Positions 16,505 to 27,565 of a stretch of DNA of 38,283 nt are shown here, piece by piece. Each line of letters begins with the position of its first letter. Positions within the stretch are counted from its first letter, which is position 1. A program made the translations under genes and the position numbers. The stretch is from Aliidiomarina halalkaliphila (GTDB lineage: Bacteria; Pseudomonadota; Gammaproteobacteria; Enterobacterales; Alteromonadaceae): the NCBI RefSeq assembly GCF_007096385.1, contig NZ_VJWL01000001.1:994905-1033187 (forward strand), read 5' to 3'. The notes beneath the pieces were generated by a model that searched no databases, had not been told where the DNA came from, and saw nothing but the letters and a program-made list of their open reading frames with translations.

Positions 16505-17455
16505 ATGGCGAATTGGGTGGTCGTAGGGAGTGGCGCATTAGGAACGCTATGGGCGCTAGGTTTGCAGCAAGCGGGTGCCTCGGTCACTATTTATTCGCGG
16601 CACGTGGAAGATAGCGATGGCATTACGCTAACGCGTACCTTCGATGACCATAAATACTCTGCAGATTTTCCGGTGATCACAACATCTACCAACGCCCCAG
16701 ATAACGCAATTTGGTTGCTGATGGTGAAAGCCTGGCAACTCGCACCTCTGCTCAAAGAGCTCCAGCTTGATGTGAACACGCCCCTGATCGTCAGCCACAA
16801 TGGCATGGGCGCCGCTGATGATATTTTGCAGACGCAAACGCCCGGAACTGTCTTTGATTTAGTCACAACCCACGGGGCTTGGCGCCAGCAACGCACCCAC
16901 AGTTATCATGCTGGTTTAGGGCAAAGTTGGATTGGAGCACGTCATTCGGTTACTGAAAACACGACGCCTGACAATGCAAATGCCAGCAACAATATCGATG
17001 CACATAGCCAGCCCGTAGACCGCATCCCCACTTGGTTCGACGAGCTTGCCGCGGCTTTACCTCCATTGCATTGGCAGCCCAATATCACCGAAAAGCGCTG
17101 GGAAAAGTTAGCCATCAACTGCGCGATTAATCCTCTGGCCACATTAGCCGAAGCTGCCAACGGCGTGCTTCGCGACGAGAGTTACGCCCCGAACCTGCGC
17201 GCCATCTGCGAAGAGATCGCCAATGTAAATACCGCGCTTGATGCCGATGAGTTGTTGGAACAAGTACGAGAAGTGATTCGCAACACCGCTGGCAATCGTT
17301 GCAGCATGCTGCAAGATGTGGATGCCAAACGGCGCACAGAAATTGATTATTTGAATGGATTTATATGCCGCGAGGGCGAACGCTTATTGGTCGCCACTCG
17401 CGAAAATTGTCGACTCTGGGAAGCGATTCAAGCGCGCGAACGCGCTTATGAATGA
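16505..17455 (+). CDS. panE: 2-dehydropantoate 2-reductase family protein
   Basis: A 316-residue PanE/ApbA family protein. An N-terminal Rossmann motif GSGALG (residues 8-13) binds NADPH. The C-terminal domain carries [11 protein letters not shown], with Lys201, Asn205 and Asn209 at the catalytic positions, and a late TEIDYLNG motif. It would reduce ketopantoate to pantoate in pantothenate/CoA synthesis. An acidic, Asn-rich insert sits near residues 148-172. Paralogues acting on other 2-oxoacids exist, so the symbol is probable rather than certain. Its 3' end overlaps the convergent ribBX gene by 10 bp. Confidence 0.8.
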   Translation: MANWVVVGSGALGTLWALGLQQAGASVTIYSRHVEDSDGITLTRTFDDHKYSADFPVITTSTNAPDNAIWLLMVKAWQLAPLLKELQLDVNTPLIVSHNGMGAADDILQTQTPGTVFDLVTTHGAWRQQRTHSYHAGLGQSWIGARHSVTENTTPDNANASNNIDAHSQPVDRIPTWFDELAAALPPLHWQPNITEKRWEKLAINCAINPLATLAEAANGVLRDESYAPNLRAICEEIANVNTALDADELLEQVREVIRNTAGNRCSMLQDVDAKRRTEIDYLNGFICREGERLLVATRENCRLWEAIQARERAYE

Positions 17456-18564
17456 TCTTCTATAAAATCAACAACTTCTAAACCAAAACCAGACAAGGCT
17501 GAGTACTTCTTGGGCGAACTCAGCAAGCGCATTTGATGCACCCCTAGATCCGCTAAAATCTGTGAGCCCACACCTACATTGCGCGACTCATTACTCTGCG
17601 TGGCGCTCATGTGTACTTCACCTTTGTCTTCTTGCTCAAAGAAACGCACTTGGTTAATCAAATCCCGAGGCGTTTGCTGACGCCCGAGCAACACAAATAC
17701 ACCGCCTTCTTCGGCAATTTTGCGCATAGCCCGATACAATGGCCAACTACGCCGACTTGCCCGTTCCGTCGCCAACAAATCATTAAAGGTATCTTGCAAA
17801 TGCACACGCACATTAGTGGGTTTAGAACCGTCGATTTCACCGCTCACGAGGGCAAAATGCACCTGACCATCCACCGTATCTTGGTAGGTGATCAAATCAA
17901 ATTCGCCGTAGGCCGTGGGTAACTTACATTGACCAACCCGCTCCACCGTGTGCTCAGTCATCGACCGATATTCGATTAAATCGGCGATGGTACCCATTTT
18001 AATATTGTGTTCCGCCGCGAATTTCTCCAGATCCGGACGCCGCGCCATAGTGCCGTCTTCATTCAGAATTTCCACAATCACCGAAGCTGGCTCAAAGCCC
18101 GCCAAACGCGCTAAATCACAGCCCGCTTCCGTGTGCCCGGCACGGTTCAATACACCGCCCTGACGGGCCTTCAACGGGAAAATATGCCCCGGCATCACCA
18201 AATCCGTCGGTTTCGCGTCTTTCGCCACCGCCGCCAATACCGTACGCGCACGATCCGCCGCAGAAATACCCGTCGTCACGCCCTCAGCCGCTTCAATCGA
18301 CACAGTAAAGTTGGTCGCATAAGGCGAATTATTCTGCCCTACCATCAACGGCAAACGCAGCTGCTGGCAACGGTCTTCGGTAAGCGTTAAACATATCAAC
18401 CCCCGCCCAAAACGGGCCATAAAGTTAATCGCTTCTGGCGTCACACATTCCGCCGCCATAATGAGATCACCCTCATTCTCACGGTCTTCATCGTCCATCA
18501 GAATGACCATCTTGCCGGCTTTGATATCCGCAATAATCTCGGCAGTGGTGTTTAAGGTCGACAT
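17446..18564 (-). CDS. ribB: DHBP synthase with degenerate GTP cyclohydrolase II domain (RibBX)
   Basis: A 372-residue fusion. Residues ~1-205 are 3,4-dihydroxy-2-butanone-4-phosphate synthase, with the metal/substrate motif DEDRENEGD (25-33), GHIFPL and GHTEAGCDL; this part makes the four-carbon precursor of riboflavin. Residues ~206-372 resemble GTP cyclohydrolase II but lack the three zinc cysteines: where RibA has SECLTGD...CDCG, this protein has [16 protein letters not shown]. This matches the RibBX form known in proteobacteria, so GTP cyclohydrolase activity is not expected and a separate ribA should exist elsewhere. The ATG directly follows the ribD stop. Confidence 0.9.
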   Translation of the reverse strand: MSTLNTTAEIIADIKAGKMVILMDDEDRENEGDLIMAAECVTPEAINFMARFGRGLICLTLTEDRCQQLRLPLMVGQNNSPYATNFTVSIEAAEGVTTGISAADRARTVLAAVAKDAKPTDLVMPGHIFPLKARQGGVLNRAGHTEAGCDLARLAGFEPASVIVEILNEDGTMARRPDLEKFAAEHNIKMGTIADLIEYRSMTEHTVERVGQCKLPTAYGEFDLITYQDTVDGQVHFALVSGEIDGSKPTNVRVHLQDTFNDLLATERASRRSWPLYRAMRKIAEEGGVFVLLGRQQTPRDLINQVRFFEQEDKGEVHMSATQSNESRNVGVGSQILADLGVHQMRLLSSPKKYSALSGFGLEVVDFIEDHS

Positions 18565-19752
18565 CTACGATTCCTCGTTGGCTTGGGCAGCACCGGGCTG
18601 CCGTAAAATTAGTTTCACATCGGGACCCACCTGGGTCGCCTCAACTAGATCCCAGCTTAGCACGTCGTCCATGCGCGTGAATTCTGGGAGATCTACCAAG
18701 CTCAATCCATCCGGCCCGAAAAACTTGGGCGCTTGATATAAAATCAATTCGTCTATTAAGTTCGCCTGCATCAAACTTCCCGCAAGGCGTGCTCCGCTCT
18801 CAACCCACACCGTGTGCACATTTCGCTCCGCAATCTGCGCGAGTAGCGATGGCAAATCAATACGTCCATCCGTGTTGGCTTGGACCACCCATTCTTCCAC
18901 GTGATCCGGCAGCTGTTGCCCGGAAGGTTGCAGGCGAATCAACCACACCGGCGTGCCATCAGCAAAAATTCGTGCGTTCGCGGGTACTTCCGCGCGAGCA
19001 TCGAGCACAATCCGTAATGGCTGACGTACTGGCAAATCCCCGTAGGTGTGGTCGCTCGGAAATTGCTCCGGACGCACATTCATCTGTGGGTCGTCTTTTA
19101 ATACGGTGCGGGCGCCGGTAAGAATCGCGCCTGCTTGCGCCCGTCCAACCTGCACATCAGCGCGCGCTTCGGTGCTCGTAATCCACTGGCTTTCGCCATT
19201 GGCCAGGGCAATTTTACCATCCATGCTGGAAGCCAGTTTCACCACCACGAAGGGCCGTCCGCGCGCAATGCGGGTGAAAAATCCGCGATTCATCATGTAA
19301 GCTTCATTTTCGCACACGCCCACATCGACGTGAATGCCTGCGTCACGCAGTCGCGCAATACCCTGCCCTGACACTTCCGGAAACGGATCCGAAATCGCCA
19401 CAACAACCCGCCCGACACCGGCTTTAATGAGAGCATCAGCACAAGGTGGTGTGCGACCATGATGGCTACAGGGCTCTAGAGTGACATAAGCCGTTGCCCC
19501 CACTGCCTTTGAACCCGCGGCACGCAAGGCATGCACCTCTGCATGCGGTTCACCTGCACGGGCATGATAGCCTTCACCAATAATGGCATCAGGCCATTGG
19601 TCATCGCGCACCAACTCAGGGCGCACAATCACACAGCCCACATTAGGATTCGGATGGGTAGTAAAGCGGCCATAACTAGCCAGCACCAGTGCCCGGCGCA
19701 TATAGAAATAATCTGCGGTGGTAAAGTGCGGTGCGGGGGAATCAGTCGTCAA
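18565..19752 (-). CDS. ribD: Bifunctional riboflavin deaminase/reductase
   Basis: A ~395-residue RibD. The deaminase domain has the zinc motif HAEVHAL (His70, Glu72) and [11 protein letters not shown] (Cys95, Cys104). The reductase domain starts near [11 protein letters not shown] and continues with [10 protein letters not shown] and [11 protein letters not shown]. It carries out the deamination and reduction steps after GTP opening. I propose a TTG start at 19752, overlapping the nrdR stop by 11 nt, because AGGAG (19763-19767) lies 10 nt upstream and the resulting N-terminus matches family length; an ATG at 19791 inside nrdR is the alternative. The usual next gene, riboflavin synthase, is missing here. 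Confidence 0.9.
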   Translation of the reverse strand: MTTDSPAPHFTTADYFYMRRALVLASYGRFTTHPNPNVGCVIVRPELVRDDQWPDAIIGEGYHARAGEPHAEVHALRAAGSKAVGATAYVTLEPCSHHGRTPPCADALIKAGVGRVVVAISDPFPEVSGQGIARLRDAGIHVDVGVCENEAYMMNRGFFTRIARGRPFVVVKLASSMDGKIALANGESQWITSTEARADVQVGRAQAGAILTGARTVLKDDPQMNVRPEQFPSDHTYGDLPVRQPLRIVLDARAEVPANARIFADGTPVWLIRLQPSGQQLPDHVEEWVVQANTDGRIDLPSLLAQIAERNVHTVWVESGARLAGSLMQANLIDELILYQAPKFFGPDGLSLVDLPEFTRMDDVLSWDLVEATQVGPDVKLILRQPGAAQANEES

Positions 19753-20191
19753 GACGGGCGATCTCCTCGCCAAAATCTCGAATATCCTCAAACGAACGAT
19801 ACACCGAGGCGAATCGAATATAGGCGACTTTGTCTAATTGTTTCAGTTGTTCCATCACCAAGGCGCCAATGAGTTTGCTAGAAATTTCCCGCTCCCCTGT
19901 GGCCCGCAATTTCGACTTAATGCGGTTGATGGTCTTCTCCATCGCTTCCAAGCTCACTGGGCGTTTCTCCAGTGACCGTAGTAGCCCAGCTCGCAATTTA
20001 TCTTCATTAAATGGCTCGCGAGCCCCGTTGCTTTTAATCACCCGGGGCATCACCAGCTCGGCGCTCTCAAAGGTGGTGAATCGTTCTTTGCAGGCATTGC
20101 ACTCGCGCCGGCGACGCACTGACATGCCGTCCGCCACCAATCGCGAATCTATGACTTTTGTATCTTGTTCATCACAAAATGGACAATGCAT
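19742..20191 (-). CDS. nrdR: Transcriptional repressor NrdR
   Basis: A 149-residue NrdR, the usual family length. The zinc ribbon uses Cys3, Cys6, Cys31 and Cys34 (HCPFC...ECNACKERF). The ATP-cone domain follows ([23 protein letters not shown]). It represses ribonucleotide reductase operons by binding NrdR boxes according to ATP/dATP state. It lies 30 bp after glyA and overlaps ribD, the common glyA-nrdR-ribD order of gammaproteobacteria. Confidence 0.97.
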   Translation of the reverse strand: MHCPFCDEQDTKVIDSRLVADGMSVRRRRECNACKERFTTFESAELVMPRVIKSNGAREPFNEDKLRAGLLRSLEKRPVSLEAMEKTINRIKSKLRATGEREISSKLIGALVMEQLKQLDKVAYIRFASVYRSFEDIRDFGEEIARLDD

Positions 20192-20221
20192 ACACGCCCT
20201 TATTCACACCCGTGCGAGTGC

Positions 20222-21499
<1,278 letters not shown>

Positions 21500-21593
21500 G
21501 CGTACTCCTAACTAAGCAAAAATAGAGGCGAAATTGTGACGCTAATACTACCAAACAAGCGACCAAAACAGAACACAGTTTTATCCCACAACA

Positions 21594-21852
21594 TTTATGC
21601 CCCAGGGGTAGAACGCCACTTTCCTGCGTTCTCCAACAATTCCGCCCCAGGGGTGAAACTCATGTTACAAACCCATTCCGTTGGTCTGTCTCTAAACCAT
21701 GAATAGCTCAAACTACAAGGCTTTCCCGCCTTTTTGAACAGTTCCACCCCTGGGGTAGAATTCTGTTTTTTTGCGTTCTTCGATAATTCCACCCCTGGGG
21801 CGAAACTCTGTTTTCAGGTCACCTCCAGTTATTCCACCCCTGGGGCGGAAAT
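21594..21852. repeat. CCCCWGGGG palindrome array, five units
   Basis: The cores lie at 21600-21608, 21645-21653, 21747-21755, 21792-21800 and 21837-21845; the intervals are 45, 102, 45 and 45 bp. The first two have centre A, the last three centre T. The array lies between divergent glyA and the small membrane gene, so unlike most others it is in a promoter region. The rest of 21500-21962 holds only an AT-rich stretch with a GTTAG/CTAAC inverted repeat (21920-21936) near the small gene. Confidence 0.93.
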
Positions 21853-21962
21853 GTTTAAAAAGAGGAGTTAACGACTGCTGAATTATGCAGTTTATTGAAT
21901 TCAGGTTTATGCTTGCAAAGTTAGCGAATAACTAACACAAAATAAAAAAAAGGAGATGCAAG

Positions 21963-22235
21963 ATGAGCGAAGTAACTGAAACAGTACCACCAAAAACCCC
22001 ACCCACTGGCCAAATTGCGCCTATTAGTGTCGGCGATTGGTTTATCACACTGATTATTACCGCCATTCCCCTCGTTGGCTTTATTATGTTGTTTGTTTGG
22101 GGCTTTGGCAGCAGTACCCACCCGAGTAAAGCGAACTGGGCAAAAGCAACGTTACTCCTCTTCGTCGTAGCTTTCGGTCTATTCTTCATGATGTCCATCA
22201 TCTTCGGCTTCGCCATGATGTCGAGCGGCTACTGA
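21963..22235 (+). CDS. Small two-helix membrane protein
   Basis: A 90-residue protein of unknown function. A short polar, proline-rich N-terminus (residues ~1-22) leads to two hydrophobic helices, ~24-47 (WFITLIITAIPLVGFIMLFV) and ~60-86. The loop between them carries GFGSSTHPSKANWAKA. The helix-loop-helix with an N-x-x-K-A-N-W-A-K-A-like loop recurs in small uncharacterised bacterial membrane proteins, but I cannot name a family. The ribosome site is very clear (AAAAAAAAGGAG, 6 nt before the ATG). Palindrome arrays border the gene on both sides. Confidence 0.85.
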   Translation: MSEVTETVPPKTPPTGQIAPISVGDWFITLIITAIPLVGFIMLFVWGFGSSTHPSKANWAKATLLLFVVAFGLFFMMSIIFGFAMMSSGY

Positions 22236-22244
22236 CCGTTCTAA

Positions 22245-22466
22245 AAACACTGTTACGCCCCTGGGGCGGAGTTGTTGGAAATACCCGAAAAACACTGTTA
22301 CGCCCCTGGGGCATAACTGTTAAAAACGCGTGAAAGCCTTGATTTTAAGGCCTTTTCTGATTTAGCTGTGGGCCGGCGAAATGCGCTGGCAACATGAGTT
22401 TCACCCCTGGGGCACAATTGTTGGAGCGAGCTGAAAAACACCGTTACGCCCCTGGGGCGGAATTGT
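22245..22466. repeat. CCCCWGGGG palindrome array, four units
   Basis: The cores lie at 22258-22266, 22303-22311, 22404-22412 and 22449-22457; the intervals are 45, 101 and 45 bp. The two pairs share linker sequence (CTGAAAAACAC or CCGAAAAACAC before GTTACG). The array lies between convergent genes, the small membrane gene and btuB, and could also act as a terminator region for both. Confidence 0.93.
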
Positions 22467-22472
22467 TTGGGG

Positions 22473-24314
22473 TTAGCGCCAGTGGTAGGAAACGCCGATG
22501 CGGAATTGGCGGCGGGGTTCGTTAAAGCCCGGGCGTTGCTCGTAAGTTTTATCGAGCATATTGTCCATGCTCACGTAGAGCTGCCAGTCATAGGCCAAGC
22601 TTTGCTCCCAACGCGCGTTGAGTAACCAATATCCCGGAACCCGTTCGCCAGTCCACACATCACTCAGCCGCGAGCTGCTCATATACACATCAGCCGATAA
22701 CACCCCTTCCGGGAATCCGTAACTGGCGGTAAAATTAGCAAAACGGTGGGCCCGATATAGTAGCGCTTCACCGCTTTCCCGATCCAAGGTGTTTTGCATG
22801 GTACCGTGCGCCCGCAAACGCCACACTCCATACTGATGCTCCCAGCGCCCAGTAATACCTTGCGCGCGAGCGGCGCCAACGTTCATCGGCTGCCACAACC
22901 ATGGATCATCAGCACTGGGCTGCCACGCAATTAACTTGGTAAACTCATGGCGAAACAGTTCCGCCTCAACATGCCCCGACCCAGTATCGAACTGCGCAAA
23001 CGCCCGATAAGATCGCGACCGCTCCGTATCCAAATCCGGATTGCCGCCAGTAGGCCAATACAAATCATTTAACGTCGGATGTCGGTAGCCACTTGCCTGG
23101 CCCACCCCCAGCGTCCAGCGCGGAATACTAACCCAGGCAAAATCCACATGATGGGATCCCTGCACCGAGAAACCTGTTGTGTCTTCCAGGCGCCCACCAA
23201 GGTTCACTTGCCAATCTGCGTAATCCCATTGGTATTGCAGCAAGCCTGCAGCACTGCGGCGTCGCTTCTGTGATAAGTCCACACTACTCAATTCCGCCTC
23301 TTCCTGCTGCCAATCAATCCCGATGGATAACTGCTGATTACCCGCCGCCAAAGATTGAGTTTGTAACCAAGAAATATGCTGACGCTCGGTGGCAAACACA
23401 TCATTCACACCTGTCCATTGGGGCTCAGAAACGCGTTTGTCGATGGTTCGCATGCGCTCGCGGAACTCGCCCAATTGCCACTCATGGCGCAAACCCGGGC
23501 GCCACTGTACGGTGACCCCACCTTGCGTGCCATGTTGGCGTGTGCGGGTCGCTGGATGACAGGTCGACCGCTCGAAAGTTTGCGCATCAAAACATTGCTG
23601 ATCATAGTCGGCTACGCTGTGATTCTGCATATGGCGCAATTGAAACGACAGCCGCTCAGATGCCGTAAAAGTATTGTTAAACAACACATTCGTGGCCTGA
23701 GCACCGTCCATATCATGATTGCCAAATTCAGTATCTGTAGTGAGGTCATAGCCTTCAAACAAGCGCCGCGACAAGGCCAAGTGATGACGACTCATCGAGG
23801 TCACATAACTGGCAGAGCCCGCCATCTCCCGATAATTATGCGCCCCATGGCGCAATCGCACTTCGCCCCCAGATTGCTGAGCCCTGCGGCTAATAATATT
23901 CACCACCCCAGCCATACTATTTGAACCATACAGCGAGGAACGCGCGCCGCGCACGATTTCAATGCGTTCAACTTCATCAGGATGAATGTTTTGCAACGCC
24001 GCCGTACCCAAGGTAGGGCTCGTTAACGGTTGGCCGTCGAGCAATACCAACACTTGCGCACTGCTACTGCCTTGCATAAACAGCGAGGTTTGGCCGCCAA
24101 AGGCACCCGTTGAGTACACTTCTGCGCCCGCGATCTGACGTAGCAATGGCATGATCGAACCGCCTTGCAAACGAGCGACCTCATGACGAGTAATCACCTG
24201 TACCGGCGCAGGTTGTGCATGTTGCGCCTGTGGTAAACGCGTTCCTACCACAGAAATTCGCTCCAACTCCGGCGCTGTCGAAACACTTGCGGCCAACATC
24301 ATCGATAACCACAT
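22473..24314 (-). CDS. btuB: BtuB-type TonB-dependent vitamin B12 receptor
   Basis: A 613-residue receptor, almost the same length as E. coli BtuB (614). The signal peptide is very short and lacks basic residues (residues ~1-14, ending STA). The TonB box ERISVVGTRL follows, then a plug (VLVLLDGQPL, RGARSSLYGSNSMAGVVNIIS) and a barrel ending with an aromatic cluster (VSYHWR). The start has GGGGG four bases upstream, and an in-frame stop lies a few codons before it, so no longer signal peptide is possible. No cobalamin riboswitch fits in the 86-bp gap upstream. Transport would feed the importer at 29145-31926. Confidence 0.85.
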   Translation of the reverse strand: MWLSMMLAASVSTAPELERISVVGTRLPQAQHAQPAPVQVITRHEVARLQGGSIMPLLRQIAGAEVYSTGAFGGQTSLFMQGSSSAQVLVLLDGQPLTSPTLGTAALQNIHPDEVERIEIVRGARSSLYGSNSMAGVVNIISRRAQQSGGEVRLRHGAHNYREMAGSASYVTSMSRHHLALSRRLFEGYDLTTDTEFGNHDMDGAQATNVLFNNTFTASERLSFQLRHMQNHSVADYDQQCFDAQTFERSTCHPATRTRQHGTQGGVTVQWRPGLRHEWQLGEFRERMRTIDKRVSEPQWTGVNDVFATERQHISWLQTQSLAAGNQQLSIGIDWQQEEAELSSVDLSQKRRRSAAGLLQYQWDYADWQVNLGGRLEDTTGFSVQGSHHVDFAWVSIPRWTLGVGQASGYRHPTLNDLYWPTGGNPDLDTERSRSYRAFAQFDTGSGHVEAELFRHEFTKLIAWQPSADDPWLWQPMNVGAARAQGITGRWEHQYGVWRLRAHGTMQNTLDRESGEALLYRAHRFANFTASYGFPEGVLSADVYMSSSRLSDVWTGERVPGYWLLNARWEQSLAYDWQLYVSMDNMLDKTYEQRPGFNEPRRQFRIGVSYHWR

Positions 24315-24354
24315 AGATCCCCCAAACGAACCACGTCAACACAAACAACAGATA

Positions 24355-24391
24355 CAAAAACGCCTGCCCCCACCGATCGCAGGAACAGGCG
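24355..24391 (-). terminator. Intrinsic terminator after ettA
   Basis: On the minus strand CGCCTG (24386-24391) pairs with CAGGCG (24361-24366) through a longer GC-rich stem-loop and is followed by TTTTTGTAT. It lies between ettA and btuB, so btuB needs its own promoter in the remaining ~40 bp. Confidence 0.7.
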
Positions 24392-24400
24392 CGCAAACCC

Positions 24401-26068
24401 TTACTTGGTGATTTTTTTGTATTTAATACGATGCGGTTCCATCGCATCAGCACCATAGGTTTTCTTCATATAGGCTTCGTAATCAGAGTAGTTACCTTCA
24501 TAGAAAGTCACGTTACCTTCATCGCGATAATCCAAAATATGGGTCGCTACCCGGTCTAAGAACCAGCGATCGTGCGAGATCACTAAGGCCGCTCCCGGGA
24601 ATTCCAGCAAGGCTTCTTCCAAGGCCCGCAAAGTTTCCACGTCGAGATCGTTGGTTGGCTCATCGAGGAGCAATAAGTTGCCGCCAGCTTTAAGCAGCTT
24701 GGCCAAATGCACCCGGTTGCGCTCACCACCGGACAGCTCACCAATACGTTTTTGCTGATCGTTACCACGGAAGTTAAAGCGCCCGACATAGGCCCGACTC
24801 GCCACCTCGTAGTTGCCAATCTTCATAATATCCAAGCCCTCGGAAATCTCTTCCCATACGGTCTTGCTATCATCCATGTGATCACGGAACTGCTCCACCG
24901 AAGCCAGCTCAACGGTTTCACCCACTTCAATGGTGCCTGAATCCGGTTGCTCTTTGCCGCTAATCATTCGGAACAAAGTTGATTTACCTGCACCGTTCGG
25001 GCCGATAATGCCCACGATTGCGCCCTTGGGCATGCTGAAGGTCAGATCATCAATAAGCACCCGATCGCCATAACTCTTGCGTAAATTGGTTACGTCGAGC
25101 ACTTTGTCGCCCAAACGTGGGCCCGGCGGAATAAAGAGCTCATTGGTTTCATTACGGGCTTGATAATCGTTCGACTGCAACTCTTCAAAACGAGACATCC
25201 GCGCCTTGCTCTTCGCCTGACGTCCTTTTGGGTTCTGGCGCACCCACTCCAACTCTTTCTTAATCGACTTCTGACGTGCCGCTTCAGTGCGCTCTTCTTG
25301 CGCCAAGCGTGCTTCCTTCTGCTCCAACCACGAGGAGTAATTGCCTTCCCACGGAATGCCATAACCCCGGTCGAGCTCAAGAATCCAGCCTGCCACGTTA
25401 TCCAAGAAATAACGATCGTGGGTAATCGCCACCACAGTGCCTTCGTAATCGTGCAAGAAGCGTTCTAACCAAGCTACAGACTCTGCATCCAAGTGGTTGG
25501 TTGGCTCATCGAGCAACAACATATCGGGCTTATCTAACAACAAGCGACAAATCGCCACTCGACGACGCTCACCACCCGAGAGATGTTCAATTTTCGCATC
25601 CCACGGCGGCAAACGCAGCGCATCCGCGGCACGCTCGAGGGTGTTCTCAAGGTTGTGGCCGTCTTTCGCCTGCAAAATCGCTTCCATCTCGCCCTGCTCT
25701 TTGGCCAAGGCATCAAAATCAGCGCCTTCTTCGGCGTAGGCTGCGTAAATCGCGTCTAAGCGGTTCAACGCGTCTTTCACATCAGCGACCGCTTCTTCCA
25801 CGATCTCACGCACGGTTTTTGCCGGATCCAATTGTGGCTCTTGCGGCAAATAGCCGATGTTGATGCCCGGCTGTGGCCGTGCTTCACCGTCATATTCTTT
25901 ATCCACGCCCGCCATAATGCGCAGCAGGGTTGATTTACCGGCCCCGTTTAAGCCCAGCACACCAATTTTTGCGCCTGGGAAGAAGCTCAAGGAAATATCT
26001 TTTAGAATGGTACGCTTCGGGGGCACCACTTTGCTCACCCGCAGCATACTGTAAATATATTGTGCCAT
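24401..26068 (-). CDS. ettA: Energy-dependent translational throttle protein EttA (ABC-F)
   Basis: A 555-residue cytoplasmic ABC-F protein with two ATPase domains and no membrane part. The first Walker A is GLNGAGKST (residues 39-47) with signature LSGGERRRVA and Walker B LLLDEPTNHLD; the second pair is GPNGAGKST, LSGGERNRV and LLLDEPTNDLD. The arginine/lysine-rich linker between them is the tRNA-interaction segment. EttA binds the ribosomal E site and gates the first peptide bond according to ATP/ADP. Length matches E. coli EttA (555). Confidence 0.97.
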   Translation of the reverse strand: MAQYIYSMLRVSKVVPPKRTILKDISLSFFPGAKIGVLGLNGAGKSTLLRIMAGVDKEYDGEARPQPGINIGYLPQEPQLDPAKTVREIVEEAVADVKDALNRLDAIYAAYAEEGADFDALAKEQGEMEAILQAKDGHNLENTLERAADALRLPPWDAKIEHLSGGERRRVAICRLLLDKPDMLLLDEPTNHLDAESVAWLERFLHDYEGTVVAITHDRYFLDNVAGWILELDRGYGIPWEGNYSSWLEQKEARLAQEERTEAARQKSIKKELEWVRQNPKGRQAKSKARMSRFEELQSNDYQARNETNELFIPPGPRLGDKVLDVTNLRKSYGDRVLIDDLTFSMPKGAIVGIIGPNGAGKSTLFRMISGKEQPDSGTIEVGETVELASVEQFRDHMDDSKTVWEEISEGLDIMKIGNYEVASRAYVGRFNFRGNDQQKRIGELSGGERNRVHLAKLLKAGGNLLLLDEPTNDLDVETLRALEEALLEFPGAALVISHDRWFLDRVATHILDYRDEGNVTFYEGNYSDYEAYMKKTYGADAMEPHRIKYKKITK

Positions 26069-26165
26069 TACCAGTTGATTCCTGTATCGACATCGGAAAA
26101 TTGGAGCGATTGTACCATAGGCTGATTCACCTCGGCACCGCCCCCCTTAGGGAAATCCGTAAATC

Positions 26166-26795
26166 TTATTTGGTACCGAAAATCTTATCGCCAGCATCGC
26201 CTAAGCCCGGCAAAATATAGCCATGCTCATTAAGGCGCTCGTCTTGCCCAGCCGCATAAATCGTAACATCTGGGTGTGCTTCCAATACCCGTTTCACCCC
26301 TTCTGGCGCCGCCACCAGTACCAACACCCGAATTTCTTGGCAGCCCTTGGCCTTGAGCATATCTAACGTCGCCACCATGGTGCCGCCGGTCGCTAGCATC
26401 GGATCGATTACCAACGCCATACGCTCGTCGATATTACCCGCGAATTTCTCGTAATAAGGTACCGGCTCTAAGGTCGTTTCGTCCCGGTACAACCCCACCA
26501 CGCTCACTTTCGCGCTCGGGATCAACTGCAACACACCGTCAAGCATACCCAGTCCAGCGCGCAGAATCGGCACGATGGTCACTTTCTTGCCTTTCAGACG
26601 CTGCACAGTAATATCGTCGCCGCTCCAACTGGTCATGGTTTGCGTTTCAAGCGTGAGATCTTTAGTGGCTTCGTAGGTGAGCAAGTTGCCAAGCTCATTG
26701 GCCAGCTCCCGAAATGCCTTGGTACTAATATCCTGGGCCCGCATTAAGCCGAGTTTATGTTGAATTAACGGGTGCGTGATGACATGCAAGGCCAT
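26166..26795 (-). CDS. upp: Uracil phosphoribosyltransferase
   Basis: A 209-residue enzyme of usual length that makes UMP from uracil and PRPP for pyrimidine salvage. The PRPP-binding loop [10 protein letters not shown] and the C-terminal uracil site ([20 protein letters not shown]) are intact. A strong AGGAAG precedes the ATG. It follows the TatD-family gene by 32 bp and may share its transcript. Confidence 0.97.
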   Translation of the reverse strand: MALHVITHPLIQHKLGLMRAQDISTKAFRELANELGNLLTYEATKDLTLETQTMTSWSGDDITVQRLKGKKVTIVPILRAGLGMLDGVLQLIPSAKVSVVGLYRDETTLEPVPYYEKFAGNIDERMALVIDPMLATGGTMVATLDMLKAKGCQEIRVLVLVAAPEGVKRVLEAHPDVTIYAAGQDERLNEHGYILPGLGDAGDKIFGTK

Positions 26796-26827
26796 GACTT
26801 ACTTCCTTTTTATTTGTGTTGTATTGA

Positions 26828-27562
26828 TTATAACTGACGCAGTTCTCGCAGCGTATCGCGTACACGAATGACCCGAGCCGGCTCATTGCGTTGTCCTTGA
26901 TATCCCTGCAACGGCATATCCGGACTGTCGGTTTCTAAGAGTAGACGCTGCAACGGTACTCGCGCCAATGCAGCCCGGGTTTTTTGTGCCCGCTCGTAAG
27001 TAATCACACCGCCGACACCTAAATAAAAGCCCGCATCAATCCACGCCATCGCTTGTTCGTAACTGCCGCTAAAAGCATGCACCATGCCTTGGGTTACGCC
27101 TGCTTGCCGTACCAACGAAAGAAGCGTGTCTAAGGTTCTGCGATGGTGCAAAATCACCGGCAGCTCGAGCGCTGCGGCAATAGCGAGCTGCTCTTTAAAA
27201 AAGTGAACCTGTTTCTCTTGATCGCCAACGGTTGCGTCTAAGCCAATTTCACCAAGGGCAATCGCCCCTTTCTCAAGTTGCTGGGAGAGGGCCTTCAAAT
27301 CCGCCTCTTGATGGGCCTCGATAAAATACGGATGCAGCCCATAGGCCAGCGACCAATCAGCATATTTCTGGCCCAAAGTTTCAAGTCGCGACCATTGTGA
27401 CTTTTGCACACCGGGCACCAAAAAACGCTGAACACCGGCGTCGCGGGCGCGCGCCAGCACAGCATCACGATCGTCATCAAAATCAGGGAAATCGAGATGG
27501 CAGTGCGCGTCCGTTATCCGCGCAAGATCTGGCCCGGGCAGAAAATCCGCACACCAGACCAT
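26828..27562 (-). CDS. yjjV: TatD-family metal-dependent hydrolase, YjjV type
   Basis: A 244-residue TIM-barrel nuclease. Metal ligands are visible: HCH near the N-terminus (DAHCHLDFP), Glu in GEIGLD, His in ILHHRR, His in MVHAFSGS and Asp in LETDSPDMPL. The Y-R-ASKTR-like stretch (YERAQKTRAALA) matches YjjV better than TatD. It ends at DTLRELRQL, about 20 residues earlier than E. coli YjjV, so the last helix is missing. The ATG lies 3 bp after the ytjB-like stop. Members of this family act as 3'-5' exonucleases or D-Tyr-tRNA deacylase-like enzymes; substrate here is unknown. Confidence 0.88.
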   Translation of the reverse strand: MVWCADFLPGPDLARITDAHCHLDFPDFDDDRDAVLARARDAGVQRFLVPGVQKSQWSRLETLGQKYADWSLAYGLHPYFIEAHQEADLKALSQQLEKGAIALGEIGLDATVGDQEKQVHFFKEQLAIAAALELPVILHHRRTLDTLLSLVRQAGVTQGMVHAFSGSYEQAMAWIDAGFYLGVGGVITYERAQKTRAALARVPLQRLLLETDSPDMPLQGYQGQRNEPARVIRVRDTLRELRQL

Positions 27563-27565
27563 CGC

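Noticed and set aside
17446-17455. Frame error at the panE/ribBX junction
   Set aside because: The 10-bp convergent overlap leaves both proteins with complete C-terminal ends, so it is a normal tight arrangement.
24315-24400. Cobalamin riboswitch before btuB
   Set aside because: The gap is 86 bp, and half of it is the ettA terminator; no B12-box-like sequence was recognised.
24181-24456. Small membrane protein overlapping the btuB start and ettA end
   Set aside because: It lies in another frame across the ettA terminator and the btuB signal region, with no independent support.
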